This document shows positions 1 to 7,717 of a stretch of DNA of 32,897 nt, piece after piece. Source of the stretch: Ruminococcus sp. (GTDB lineage Bacteria; Bacillota; Clostridia; Oscillospirales; Ruminococcaceae). The translations under genes and the position numbers were made by a program. The stretch is from assembly GCA_017624895.1 (NCBI GenBank), contig JAGAMB010000003.1:1-32897 (forward strand), read 5' to 3'. A model generated the notes under the pieces. It ran no database searches and was not told the DNA's origin. It saw nothing but the letters and a program-made list of their open reading frames with translations. Position 1 is the stretch's first letter, and each line of letters begins with the position of its first letter.

Positions 1-822
1 AGTAGTGGTAGTAGTGGTAGTAGTTGTTGTTGTTGTTGTTGGGGTAGTTGTGGGACTTGTGCTTGTGGTGAAATTTGTTAAATCTACAGTAAATGTTTTT
101 GAAGTGGGATTTCCGTTTACATCTTCCGCAAATATCGTATAAGTGCCGCTTTCGGAAATATCAATATTTACACCTGTACATTCGGAATATGTTTTGTTTG
201 CTACTGTAATATTACTAAGCTCATTTGATGTTATATATGCTGTAACCTTATCGCCCTGATTGTAATTATCAGGTATAGGAATTACAACATCAAGCTGCGG
301 GGGAGTTGTGTCCGAGGAATCATAAGGTGAGCTGACATCTTTTATTGTCATAATGAAATCGGCGGTTACGCCGGTTGACGCGTTGACATAACACGTATAT
401 TCGCCGTTTTTGGGAAATACCATAAGGCATTTATCCAGTTGAGCGGGCTGAAAATCAAGTATTTCAGGAGCAATATATGAACCGTCATCGTTGTAAAGGA
501 AGCAGATGATGCTGGTTATGATGTCGTCTGAGGGAGTATTTACAGAGGAGTTGTTTGTCATACTGAAACGCTCGTTATCAACCTTGGCATACATATCGTA
601 GGCTACCTTATGATAGCCATATTTAGAAGATTCAGGTCGGTTTATAACGTACATATAATGTGTACGCATCGAGGAATAGCTCTTGTTATTAGTGATGATC
701 GAAGCTGTTGATTGTGTAATGGGAGCTTCAGCTGCGGCTGCCTTTGCGCTTAATGAAACGGGGAGCGCTGCGGTCATTGTTCCGCATAGCAGCAGACTGA
801 GCATTTTTTTAAAAATATTCAT
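1..822 (-). CDS. Secreted protein, tandem paralogue of next gene, 3' end cut by window edge
   Basis: The frame is open from ATG at 822-820 to the left edge (274 codons, no stop), so the gene is partial. GGAGG lies 3 bases upstream of the ATG. The N-terminus is a typical signal peptide (MNIFKKMLSLLLCGTMTAAL...), followed by a region that aligns along its whole length with the product at 1062-2039: shared segments include THYMY, VTADFI, SPYD.SD.TPP.LD and a late TFTVD. The last visible part is an almost pure threonine linker of about 20 residues, where the paralogue instead has a short Pro/Thr linker and a dockerin. By inference a dockerin follows outside the window. The shared N-terminal region has no function I recognise; a carbohydrate- or cell-surface-binding module is possible but unproven. 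Confidence 0.85.
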   Translation of the reverse strand, partial: MNIFKKMLSLLLCGTMTAALPVSLSAKAAAAEAPITQSTASIITNNKSYSSMRTHYMYVINRPESSKYGYHKVAYDMYAKVDNERFSMTNNSSVNTPSDDIITSIICFLYNDDGSYIAPEILDFQPAQLDKCLMVFPKNGEYTCYVNASTGVTADFIMTIKDVSSPYDSSDTTPPQLDVVIPIPDNYNQGDKVTAYITSNELSNITVANKTYSECTGVNIDISESGTYTIFAEDVNGNPTSKTFTVDLTNFTTSTSPTTTPTTTTTTTTTTTTT

Positions 823-929
823 ATGGCCTCCATAGAGTCTACTTTTTCCGCACATATTGATGCAGTAGGTGATTGTAATATATTCTGCGGATTGTTGGTA
901 ATTCGCTTTTATATTATAAATACAAGATA

Positions 930-958
930 ATTATATCATTTTTTGCGGATAAAGTCAA
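930..958 (-). promoter_or_regulatory. Promoter of the edge dockerin-type gene
   Basis: On the minus strand TTGACT (958-953), a 17-base spacer and TATAAT (935-930) form a near-consensus housekeeping promoter about 110 bases before the ATG at 822. The paralogue has a very similar promoter, with the same TTTTTGTTGACT context. Confidence 0.8.
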
Positions 959-1061
959 CAAAAAATAAGATTTTCCACAAAATTTTTCTGTGTATATTAT
1001 GAACTTGTGAAATTTTATGTCAAGTATTTGATGGCAAGATTTAGTTAGGGGAGCTGAGTTA

Positions 1062-2039
1062 TCATTGCATTACGGGAAGTGAGGAGATAACCCTCGATTG
1101 AAACTGCTGAATTGTAATGGCATCTCTTACTGTTACACCGCTGCCCGGATTGTAACAGTCAGCATTTAAAGCAGCCTGTGGTGATAGTGCGTATTTATCA
1201 GGGTTTCCGATACTCTGGAATACAGCAGCTGCATCGGACAGAGTAACCTGACCGTCCATATTGGAATCGCCGTAAAGAGAGGCGGCAGGCGGAGGATCTG
1301 TTGGCGTTGTCGCTTTGCTTATGATATCTACAGTAAAGGTTGAAGAAGTATAATTTCCATTTATATCAACAGCATTGACTGTGTAAACTCCGTCAGAGGA
1401 TATCGGGAAATTCAGACCATTGCACATATAATGGTTTTTGCCGCAAATTTCAATATTGCAAAGCTCGTTTGCCTGAATATTTATATATATATCCTTGCCC
1501 TCAACATAGTCTGAAGCGTCGGGAATGTAGATATCTAATTCAGGTGGAGTTTTATCGGATGGATCGTAAGGGCTTTTGACGGTTTTGACTGAAATTATAA
1601 AATCTGCTGTAACATCTGTTGAAGCGTACACATAGCAGCAGTAATCACCGTTTACAGGAAAAGAAAGATTGAGGTGATCAAGCTGAGCAGGTTCAAAGTC
1701 TATAATGTCAGCTGTTACATATGATCCGTCGCCATTATCTATCCATGCAGCAACATCTGTTATAATCTCAGATGTTTCCTGATAAATTTTGGGTTCTTCA
1801 TTAAAGAAAAATTTTTCAGAGTCAACCTTTACATACATATCGTAAATAGCTTTGTTTTTGGCGGCTGCTGTTGCCGAGCTATTGGGCTGATACATATAAT
1901 GAGTTTTCAGATTGCCTGATTTTTTCAATGCATCTGATATTTTTCCTGTCTGTACCGCACAAGCTGCTGAGTTAAGCGGTGCAGACGCTGTAAATATTCC
2001 ACAGATTATTACAGTCAAAGAGTTTTTAAATGTTTTCAT
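1062..2039 (-). CDS. Secreted dockerin-containing protein of unknown function
   Basis: 325 residues. A signal peptide (MKTFKNSLTVIICGIFTASA) is followed by a region of about 215 residues homologous to the neighbouring gene at 1-822, a Pro/Thr linker (about 244-251) and a C-terminal dockerin (about 256-318). The first dockerin repeat has a canonical calcium loop, DSNMDGQVTLSD. The second (NADCYNPGSGVTVRDA) is irregular, with an extra residue in the loop. Dockerins bind cohesins and would place the protein in a cellulosome-like complex at the cell surface. No catalytic motif is visible in the N-terminal region. GGAGG lies 4 bases before the ATG, and each paralogue has its own promoter, so this is a tandem duplication rather than one operon. 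Confidence 0.85.
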   Translation of the reverse strand: MKTFKNSLTVIICGIFTASAPLNSAACAVQTGKISDALKKSGNLKTHYMYQPNSSATAAAKNKAIYDMYVKVDSEKFFFNEEPKIYQETSEIITDVAAWIDNGDGSYVTADIIDFEPAQLDHLNLSFPVNGDYCCYVYASTDVTADFIISVKTVKSPYDPSDKTPPELDIYIPDASDYVEGKDIYINIQANELCNIEICGKNHYMCNGLNFPISSDGVYTVNAVDINGNYTSSTFTVDIISKATTPTDPPPAASLYGDSNMDGQVTLSDAAAVFQSIGNPDKYALSPQAALNADCYNPGSGVTVRDAITIQQFQSRVISSLPVMQ

Positions 2040-2128
2040 AAATCCTCCAAATGGAGCAAATGCTCTGATATATATTCGCTATATACCTATATTTACTTGG
2101 TAAATAACTTCTGATTATCTTAATTACT

Positions 2129-2156
2129 ATTATAGCATTAATAAGAAAAAAGTCAA
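2129..2156 (-). promoter_or_regulatory. Promoter of the dockerin gene at 1062-2039
   Basis: Minus strand TTGACT (2156-2151), 16-base spacer, TATAAT (2134-2129), about 90 bases before the ATG. The -35 box lies inside the 3' arm of the inverted repeat at 2149-2193. Confidence 0.75.
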
Positions 2157-2193
2157 CAAAAACTGTTTGTTAACAGTGTTTTTTGTTGACTTT
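2149..2193 (-). terminator. AT-rich inverted repeat, possible terminator overlapping a promoter
   Basis: Arms 2149-2167 and 2172-2193 are complementary (core AAAGTCAACAAAAA / TTTTTTGTTGACTTT plus CTGTT/AACAG, with a 3-base bulge). On the minus strand the hairpin is followed by a T run, so it could end transcription of the acyltransferase gene. Its 3' arm contains the -35 box of the next promoter. The stem is AT-rich and may be a weak terminator. Confidence 0.5.
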
Positions 2194-2276
2194 GTATATT
2201 TCAATGTTTTTTTTTAGTGAATATGGCTAATGCACATACTCGGATAATCGTTTTGTTATTGCGGCAGGTGAATATT

Positions 2277-3380
2277 TTATGAATTAGTGTTGTTTGTAAC
2301 TTTGTTTGCACCTTTCAGTTTGGAAACTGCAAGTTCTACAAGCACCCAGAAATATTTAACTATAAGATAAAGAACGAAGCCTGCAATAATTGATATGGAG
2401 AAAACGGCGAAATTTTTCATAAATGGAGAATTATTTGCCATTTTGGGGAGTATTCTTCCGCCCAGCCATTCCTGAACGCAGTACAGCTCAAGACTGAACA
2501 GTCCGAAGAATGAGAAGAATTTTGCAATGCCGTTACCAATAATATTGATCTTAGGGATACTGCTCAGCATATCGAGAAGCTTTGCGATTACAAATGGGTA
2601 GGAAACAGCAATAAGCAGATTTGGAAGGAAGCAGTTGGAAGTGGGAACGATAAACCCAACACCTATAAAATTAGCTAAATATGCGAAATAAAGACCTGCG
2701 GCAAGAATAACAGCTAATGAAAGCCATGTTGTTTTTGAAAAAGCGTCTTTCTTTGTTTTTGAGAGATACCCTGCGTGTATGCCGAATAAAAATACAGGTA
2801 TTCTGTTGAAAAATCCCCATAAATCAGCTCTTAGACTATTACGGCAGTAAAGGGCGATTCCAAGCCATAGTATAAACATTGCTCCCGTGAAAAGAGTTTT
2901 ATCCGATGCTTTTTCATATATCTTATAATATAGCGGAAAAAGAAGATAAAAAGTAAGTATCGCAGGAACAAACCATAAAAATGAATACATATTCGTCTGA
3001 TAGAAATTTACACAGAAGATATTTTTCCAGAATACAGTTGTTTCCCATTTCTCTGTTATAAAGCGGATAAGTCCGACGATAAAGAATGGCAGGAATACTC
3101 TTTTTAGTCGGCGGTAGTAGAAGGTCAGGATATTGCTTTTCCCTATGGCGTAGACAAGTCCCATACCGGATAAAAACAAGAAAATATCAACTCCACAGAA
3201 GCCTATACGTTTTATATAGGACTCGATTTCTGCGGCTTTCCCCGGCTCAGTTATCGTCATCTGCCATTCGTGGAAGAAAAGGATCCACAGGGCTGCCATA
3301 CCCATGATGGCGCTGCGGTATTTTGTAAGTAGCTCAAAGCCATTCTTTTTCACCGCTGTTTCTTTTTTTTCATTACTCAT
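2277..3380 (-). CDS. Membrane acyltransferase (acyltransferase family 3)
   Basis: 367 residues from ATG at 3380-3378, preceded by AGAGGTGA. A longer in-frame start at 3455 is rejected because it lies in the -35 box of a good promoter. The protein is highly hydrophobic with about ten membrane segments and shows the layout of the OafA/WecH/NodX acyltransferase-3 family: an early histidine in a membrane context (WILFFHEWQ), then VDIFLFLSGMGL and an arginine-rich loop FYYRRLKRVFLPFF. Such enzymes move acetyl or other acyl groups from the cytoplasm onto surface polysaccharide, peptidoglycan or small molecules. The acceptor cannot be read from the sequence. The gene is transcribed alone. Confidence 0.85.
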   Translation of the reverse strand: MSNEKKETAVKKNGFELLTKYRSAIMGMAALWILFFHEWQMTITEPGKAAEIESYIKRIGFCGVDIFLFLSGMGLVYAIGKSNILTFYYRRLKRVFLPFFIVGLIRFITEKWETTVFWKNIFCVNFYQTNMYSFLWFVPAILTFYLLFPLYYKIYEKASDKTLFTGAMFILWLGIALYCRNSLRADLWGFFNRIPVFLFGIHAGYLSKTKKDAFSKTTWLSLAVILAAGLYFAYLANFIGVGFIVPTSNCFLPNLLIAVSYPFVIAKLLDMLSSIPKINIIGNGIAKFFSFFGLFSLELYCVQEWLGGRILPKMANNSPFMKNFAVFSISIIAGFVLYLIVKYFWVLVELAVSKLKGANKVTNNTNS

Positions 3381-3426
3381 ATAAATCACCTCTGTTTTTT
3401 TGCGGATGAACCGTAAGCATTTTTTA

Positions 3427-3455
3427 ATTATATCATAAATGCATGGCTTTGTCAA
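3427..3455 (-). promoter_or_regulatory. Promoter of the acyltransferase gene
   Basis: Minus strand TTGACA (3455-3450), 17-base spacer, TATAAT (3432-3427). It fixes the start of the downstream gene at 3380. Confidence 0.85.
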
Positions 3456-3489
3456 ACATCGTATTTTTTTGATTTAGCTGTAAATAATA

Positions 3490-3522
3490 GTTTCAAGACA
3501 TTATTTGTCTGGCAGCTGAAAC
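3490..3522 (+). other. Small nested hairpin before the 58-residue ORF
   Basis: GTTTCA (3490-3495) can pair with TGAAAC (3517-3522), enclosing AGACA/TGTCT (3496-3500 / 3506-3510). It lies just before the ribosome site at 3533-3539 and may be a leader hairpin or an operator. No consensus promoter was found for this gene. Confidence 0.4.
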
Positions 3523-3545
3523 CATTGTCTGAAAGGAGTACAGTT

Positions 3546-3722
3546 ATGAATGAAAGAAGCATACCCATAGGCGATCCTGATAAAAATGATATGGAGTACG
3601 TGTGTCCTGCGGCTTCATGGGGAGATATGACGGGACTTATCCCTGCAAATAATTCTTCTGAAACTATTTCTGAGAATTACGATGAGCTTTATCCTTATCT
3701 TCCGAAAGCACAAAAATATTGA
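3546..3722 (+). CDS. Small acidic protein of unknown function, 58 residues
   Basis: ATG at 3546 follows AAAGGAGT by 6 bases, a clear ribosome site; an in-frame start at 3525 lacks one. The product begins MNERSIPIGDPDKNDMEY, has a central segment CPAASWGDMTGLIP and ends in YDELYPYLPKAQKY. It has one cysteine, no signal peptide and no membrane segment. I do not recognise the family. The tyrosine- and proline-rich end and small size faintly recall spore-coat peptides such as CotJA, but the CotJA signature and a CotJB neighbour are absent. It stands alone between a divergent acyltransferase and two hairpins. Confidence 0.65.
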   Translation: MNERSIPIGDPDKNDMEYVCPAASWGDMTGLIPANNSSETISENYDELYPYLPKAQKY

Positions 3723-3726
3723 CGCT

Positions 3727-3774
3727 ATACCAATCCCTTAAACAACAGTCTACTAACATTTTAGGGATTGGTAT
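3727..3774 (+). repeat. Inverted repeat with loop motif shared with 24181-24213
   Basis: ATACCAATCCCT pairs with AGGGATTGGTAT over 12 bases, and 15 of 16 positions match when the stem is extended. The loop holds GTCTACTAACATTTTA. A near-copy (GTCTGCTAACATTTTA followed by an AGGGTTAGTAT-like tail) occurs 20 kb away after glmS. It sits 4 bases after the stop of the 58-residue ORF and could act as its transcript end, but has no T run. Confidence 0.6.
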
Positions 3775-3785
3775 TAAGCTTACAG

Positions 3786-3822
3786 AACCGCGTGTATTAT
3801 TTCGTTGATATACGCGGTTTTG
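3786..3822 (+). terminator. Rho-independent terminator
   Basis: AACCGCGTGTAT (3786-3797) pairs with ATATACGCGGTT (3808-3819) over 12 bases with one G-U pair, followed by TTTTG. It ends the small-ORF transcript. The rest of 3723-4071 is AT-rich; the only promoter-like match is an extended -10 TGGTATGAT at 3914-3922 with a poor -35, which may drive the LacI-type operon. Confidence 0.65.
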
Positions 3823-4071
3823 TCGTTATTTTGTATAATATCAACTGTAAATCTTGTTGAAACTATCGAAATTAACAAAAATTTAAAAAACACTTTTTTT
3901 TTTACTTAAAATATGGTATGATTTAAGGGGGTATTATTGCTCTCCAAATTATATTTGACGTTCACTATAATTCTTCAAGAGTTAGTTGGCGGAGCAATAA
4001 AACCGGAAACTGAACAGAATTTTGCTATAGTCGGCAAAATCGGTGAATTAATTATATAGAAGGTGTTATAT

Positions 4072-5091
4072 ATGAAAAATGGTGTGCGTATGCTTGATAT
4101 TGCCGAAAAATTAGGCGTAAGCGTTGTAACGGTGTCAAATGCTCTTGCAGGCAGGGACGGCGTAAGTGAACAGGTAAGACAGCTGATCTGCAAAACAGCT
4201 GAGGAGATGGGTTATAAGCCGTCAAATACGGGAGGTAAAAAGAAATCGGAGCTTCCTAAAATCGGCAAAAGTGTTGCGATACTTACTTCTGAGCGTTTTA
4301 TTGGTTCTATGGGTACATTTTACTGGGAGCTTACAGCAAATATTTCAAACAAGCTTTCAGCTGTAAATGTTGTTATGCTGTATGAGAGTATAACAAGAGA
4401 AAATGAAAAGAATATCGTGCTGCCTCCTACCGTTACAGAGGGCAGGGTTGACGGCGCCATCGTTATCGGACAGCTCAGCCGCGAGTATGCTATGGCTCTC
4501 AGCAAGATAGATATGCCGCTTCTTTTTGTTGATTTCTACGTAAGCCGCTGTAATGTGGATTCTGTAAACTCCGACAGCTATCACGGCGGATATATGGTAA
4601 CTGATTATCTTGTAGAAAGAGGACATAAGAATATCGGATTTGTAGGCTCACTTAACACAACAAGCAGCATTAATGACCGTTATCTCGGATATAGAAAATG
4701 CCTTATGGAGAATAATCTTACTTATAATGAAGAATGGATTCTTGAGGATCGTGACGAACTGGGAATACTCTTTGACAATATAGATTTCCCTGACGATATG
4801 CCTACCGCCTTTGTGTGCAACAGCGATGAAACTGCTTTCAGGATAATTGCAGCACTTAAATCAAAGGGTGTACGCGTTCCTGAGGATATTTCCGTAGTTG
4901 GATACGACAATTATACAGTTTCAAATATATGTATCCCTGCCATTACAACAGTTGAGGTCGATCTTATGAAAATGGCGGCTGAGTCTGTTGACCTTATGCT
5001 GAAAAAGCTTGAAAATCCTGGATATTCTGAGGGCAGACGCATAATCAGCGGCAGACTTATTGAGAAAAACAGCGTTCTTGACATCAGATAA
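4072..5091 (+). CDS. LacI/GalR-family transcription regulator
   Basis: 339 residues. ATG at 4072 is preceded by GAAGGTG; a GTG at 4063 lies inside that ribosome site and is rejected. The N-terminal helix-turn-helix is canonical (MLDIAEKLGVSVVTVSNALA), with the hinge region ending in MGYKPS. The rest is a periplasmic-binding-protein-like sugar sensor (VDGAIVIGQ, NIGFVGS, PEDISVVGYDN, ISGRLIEKNS). Members bind palindromic operators and respond to a sugar or nucleotide ligand. The regulator is the first gene of an operon in which its TAA shares one base with the ATG of the DUF5662 gene, followed by a GH3 glycosidase, so the ligand is probably linked to the sugar that enzyme releases. That link is inference. 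Confidence 0.9.
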   Translation: MKNGVRMLDIAEKLGVSVVTVSNALAGRDGVSEQVRQLICKTAEEMGYKPSNTGGKKKSELPKIGKSVAILTSERFIGSMGTFYWELTANISNKLSAVNVVMLYESITRENEKNIVLPPTVTEGRVDGAIVIGQLSREYAMALSKIDMPLLFVDFYVSRCNVDSVNSDSYHGGYMVTDYLVERGHKNIGFVGSLNTTSSINDRYLGYRKCLMENNLTYNEEWILEDRDELGILFDNIDFPDDMPTAFVCNSDETAFRIIAALKSKGVRVPEDISVVGYDNYTVSNICIPAITTVEVDLMKMAAESVDLMLKKLENPGYSEGRRIISGRLIEKNSVLDIR

Positions 5092-5663
5092 TGGAGTTTG
5101 ATATTTTGTTGATTCGTAATTTTTTTGGTCATCTTGGTACTGTTATGCGTCATAGGCATATGGTGATGAAGCATTGCTTCAAGGCAGGTATAATCCGACG
5201 GGGACTTCTTCACGATTTATCAAAATTTTCACCGACTGAGTTTATAGCAGGGGTGAAATACTATCAGGGAAACCGAAGTCCTAACGAGCGTGAAAGAGAA
5301 ATCAGCGGCTATTCAAGGGCTTGGCTTCATCACAAGGGAAGAAACCGTCACCATTTTGAATACTGGACGGATTATTCAATTAAAACAGGCAGATTAACTC
5401 CTGTGTGTATGCCTGATGTGTATATTTATGAGATGTTCTGTGATCGTGTTGCAGCATCAAAAATTTACAAAAAAGAGGCTTATAATGACAGATGTCCTCT
5501 TGAGTATTTCCTCAACGGAAAGGGTACAAGATTTATTGATCCGAATACATCTGAAAAGCTTGAATTTCTCCTGACACTTCTTGCCGAAAAAGGGGAAGAA
5601 GAAGCTTTTGGCTATATTAGGCAATATTCAAGAAAAAACAAAATAAGAAGTGGAAAGAAATGA
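5091..5663 (+). CDS. DUF5662 family protein
   Basis: 190 residues, starting in the TAATG overlap with the regulator and ending in an ATGA overlap with the next gene, so translation is probably coupled. The sequence is rich in conserved histidines and acids: RHRHMVMKHC near residue 20, GLLHDLSKFS near 40, and LHHKGRNRHHFEYW near 80. This pattern suggests a metal-binding helical protein related in style to HD hydrolases, and it matches what I know as DUF5662. No signal peptide is present. The biochemical role is unknown. The context suggests a cytoplasmic partner to glycan use or recycling. Confidence 0.75.
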   Translation: MEFDILLIRNFFGHLGTVMRHRHMVMKHCFKAGIIRRGLLHDLSKFSPTEFIAGVKYYQGNRSPNEREREISGYSRAWLHHKGRNRHHFEYWTDYSIKTGRLTPVCMPDVYIYEMFCDRVAASKIYKKEAYNDRCPLEYFLNGKGTRFIDPNTSEKLEFLLTLLAEKGEEEAFGYIRQYSRKNKIRSGKK

Positions 5664-6907
5664 GGGAGAATGTATTGAAAAAGTTACTTTTGCCTGTACT
5701 GTTTTTATCATTGCTGTTAAGCGGCTGCAAAGAGGAGGAGCCTATAGAGCTTTCCCCTGTAAGTGTCCCTTCTGTAGAGGAGTCTGAAGCTGCTGAGGTT
5801 ACAGAGGCTGAAACTACCGAAGCGGCTACAGAAGCACCAACGGAGGTGGAAAAAATGTCTCCGAAGGTGGAACGTACATTGCGGAAAATGAGCCTTCACG
5901 AAAAGGTGTGCCAGATGTTTATTGCAGTCCCTGAAAAAACAACATATTATTATGACAGCCTTACATATGTTGACGATTGGTTCAAAAACTGTTATACCGA
6001 ATATCCCATAGGCGGTTTTATATATTTTGAAGCGAATATTTCCTATGACCAGCAGCTCCGCGATTTGTTAAGCAAGTCACAGGAAATGGCTCTTGACAAT
6101 AACGGCATAGGTCTGTTTCAGACTGTTGACGAGGAGGGCGGAGCAATAACAAGAGTGCAGAAAATGCTCTGGACAACTCCTGTTGAAAATATGAGTCACT
6201 ATGGAAAGCTTAACGATTACAGCACAACATATGAGGCAGGCAGAACAATCGGCGGATATCTTGCTGATTACGGCTTTAATGTGAATTTTGCTCCTGTTGC
6301 CGATGTAAATCTCAGCGAAACAAATGAGCTGGGAAACAGAATTTTCAGCAGTGATCCGATTGTAGTTTCGGATATGTGTACAGCAATGATAAAGGGCTTG
6401 AAATCTCAGAAGATAGCCACTACATTAAAGCATTTCCCCGGCTTGGGAGCAGGTACAGGAGATACTCATTACAACACAGTTGAAATTGACAGAACGCTCG
6501 AACAGCTTGAACTTGCGGAATTTCCTGCATTTTACGGCGGAATTGCAGCCGGAACAGATTTTGTAATGGTAGGTCATCAGATAACTACAGCTTCCGGAGA
6601 TAATCTCCCCGGAGATTTATCACCTGTAGTTGTTAACGAATGGCTGAGGGAAAAACTTGATTATGAGGGGATAGTTATAACTGACTCTCAGGCAATGGGA
6701 GCTATTGCCAACACATACACAAGCGATGAAGCTGCAATAATGTCTATTAAGGCAGGAGTTGATGTGATCCTTATGCCATATGATCTGAGGGCAGCAGTTG
6801 ACGGAGTTGAAGCGGCTGTTAAATCAGGAGAAATTACCGAGGAACGTATAGATGAAAGTGTTATCCGTATCCTCGAAAAGAAAAAAGATATGGGATTACT
6901 CGATTGA
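5660..6907 (+). CDS. Lipoprotein glycoside hydrolase family 3 (NagZ-like beta-N-acetylhexosaminidase)
   Basis: 415 residues. A lipoprotein signal ends in the lipobox LLSGC (Cys23), followed by a Glu/Thr/Ala-rich tether to about residue 65. The GH3 barrel then shows GGFIYFE, QTVDEEGG, KHFPG (257-261) and a D-T-H triad (Asp268, His270), the loop dyad that acts as the unusual general acid/base in NagZ-type enzymes. The likely nucleophile is Asp342 in VITDSQAMG. There is only the barrel domain, as in bacillary NagZ cores. Expected action: release of beta-linked N-acetylhexosamine from muropeptides or chitin-type oligosaccharides at the outer face of the membrane. It is the third gene of the LacI-DUF5662 operon (ATGA overlap), closed by a terminator. 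Confidence 0.88.
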   Translation: MRENVLKKLLLPVLFLSLLLSGCKEEEPIELSPVSVPSVEESEAAEVTEAETTEAATEAPTEVEKMSPKVERTLRKMSLHEKVCQMFIAVPEKTTYYYDSLTYVDDWFKNCYTEYPIGGFIYFEANISYDQQLRDLLSKSQEMALDNNGIGLFQTVDEEGGAITRVQKMLWTTPVENMSHYGKLNDYSTTYEAGRTIGGYLADYGFNVNFAPVADVNLSETNELGNRIFSSDPIVVSDMCTAMIKGLKSQKIATTLKHFPGLGAGTGDTHYNTVEIDRTLEQLELAEFPAFYGGIAAGTDFVMVGHQITTASGDNLPGDLSPVVVNEWLREKLDYEGIVITDSQAMGAIANTYTSDEAAIMSIKAGVDVILMPYDLRAAVDGVEAAVKSGEITEERIDESVIRILEKKKDMGLLD

Positions 6908-6914
6908 TAAAAAC

Positions 6915-6943
6915 AAAACGCACGGAGCAAATCCGTGCGTTTT
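6915..6943. terminator. Bidirectional rho-independent terminator
   Basis: AAAACGCACGGA (6915-6926) and TCCGTGCGTTTT (6932-6943) form a perfect 12-base stem with loop GCAAA. T or A runs on both sides serve the GH3 gene on plus and the convergent thrH-like gene on minus. Confidence 0.9.
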
Positions 6944-6961
6944 ATGATATTTTTGATATAA

Positions 6962-7573
6962 TTAATCCTTAATAGCCTCTTTAATAGCCGCAAGAAGCTC
7001 GTCGTATGTTTCAAATGCAGGGAACTGTGGGTAATCCTTTTTGATCTGCTCTGTGCTTCTGAAAAGGAATCCTGCCTTGCTTGCCTGAATCATACCAAGG
7101 TCGTTGAAGCTGTCACCGCTGGCAATTGTTTCGTAGCCGATTGACTGGAGAGCCTTTACAGTTGTGAGCTTTGACTTTTCGCATCTCATCTTAAAGCCTG
7201 TGATTTCGCCATTTTCAGCAACTTCAAGAGTGTTGCAGAAGATAGTGGGCAGACCAAGCTTAGCCATAAGGGGAGCAGCAAACTGTGTGAAAGTATCGCT
7301 GATAATGATAGTCTGACAGATTGAACGAAGCTCGTCAAGAAACTCCTTAGCACCGGGCATTGGGTCAATCTTTGCGATTGTTTCCTGAATTTCTTTAAGT
7401 CCAAGACCATGCTCCTTTAAAATGTTGATACGATAATTCATAAGCTTATCGTAATCAGGCTCGTCACGAGTAGTCTTTTTCAGTTCGGGAATACCTGTTG
7501 CTTCAGCAAAAGCAATCCATATTTCAGGTACAAGTACGCCTTCAAGATCTAAACAAGTGATATACATTGACAT
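6962..7573 (-). CDS. thrH: ThrH-like phosphoserine phosphatase / homoserine phosphotransferase
   Basis: 203 residues from ATG at 7573-7571, with GGAGG 8 bases upstream; an ATG at 7588 overlaps that GGAGG and is rejected. It is a HAD-superfamily enzyme with the ThrH signature start CLDLEGVLVPEIW (motif I nucleophile Asp9), LKEHGL, PMPGAKEF, IIISDTF (motif II serine), a lysine region and GDSFNDLGM (motif IV). The family dephosphorylates phosphoserine and can transfer the phosphate to homoserine, linking serine and threonine synthesis. It is a single gene with its own promoter, convergent with the GH3 operon and divergent from the LRR gene. The second activity depends on the specific protein and cannot be confirmed here. 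Confidence 0.88.
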   Translation of the reverse strand: MSMYITCLDLEGVLVPEIWIAFAEATGIPELKKTTRDEPDYDKLMNYRINILKEHGLGLKEIQETIAKIDPMPGAKEFLDELRSICQTIIISDTFTQFAAPLMAKLGLPTIFCNTLEVAENGEITGFKMRCEKSKLTTVKALQSIGYETIASGDSFNDLGMIQASKAGFLFRSTEQIKKDYPQFPAFETYDELLAAIKEAIKD

Positions 7574-7607
7574 AGTTAATTCCTCCATAGATTTTTTTAC
7601 CTTTTTT

Positions 7608-7636
7608 ATTATACATCATTTTTTCTGATTTGTAAA
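7608..7636 (-). promoter_or_regulatory. Promoter of thrH-like gene
   Basis: Minus strand TTTACA (7636-7631), 17-base spacer, TATAAT (7613-7608), about 35 bases before the start. Confidence 0.75.
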
Positions 7637-7660
7637 GCGAATTTTATGATATATTTTTTA

Positions 7661-7689
7661 TTGACAAACGTTTAATTTTGGTGTATAAT
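7661..7689 (+). promoter_or_regulatory. Promoter of the LRR-dockerin gene
   Basis: TTGACA (7661-7666), 17-base spacer, TATAAT (7684-7689). The expected transcript start near 7696 lies after the ATG at 7691, so translation must begin downstream. It is back to back with the thrH promoter. Confidence 0.85.
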
Positions 7690-7717
7690 AATGAAAAATA
7701 TGAAAGGGCTGATTGAG

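Noticed and set aside
7691-7717. ATG starts at 7691 and 7700 for the LRR gene
   Set aside because: The -10 box ends at 7689, so the first ATG would not be transcribed, and the second has no ribosome site.
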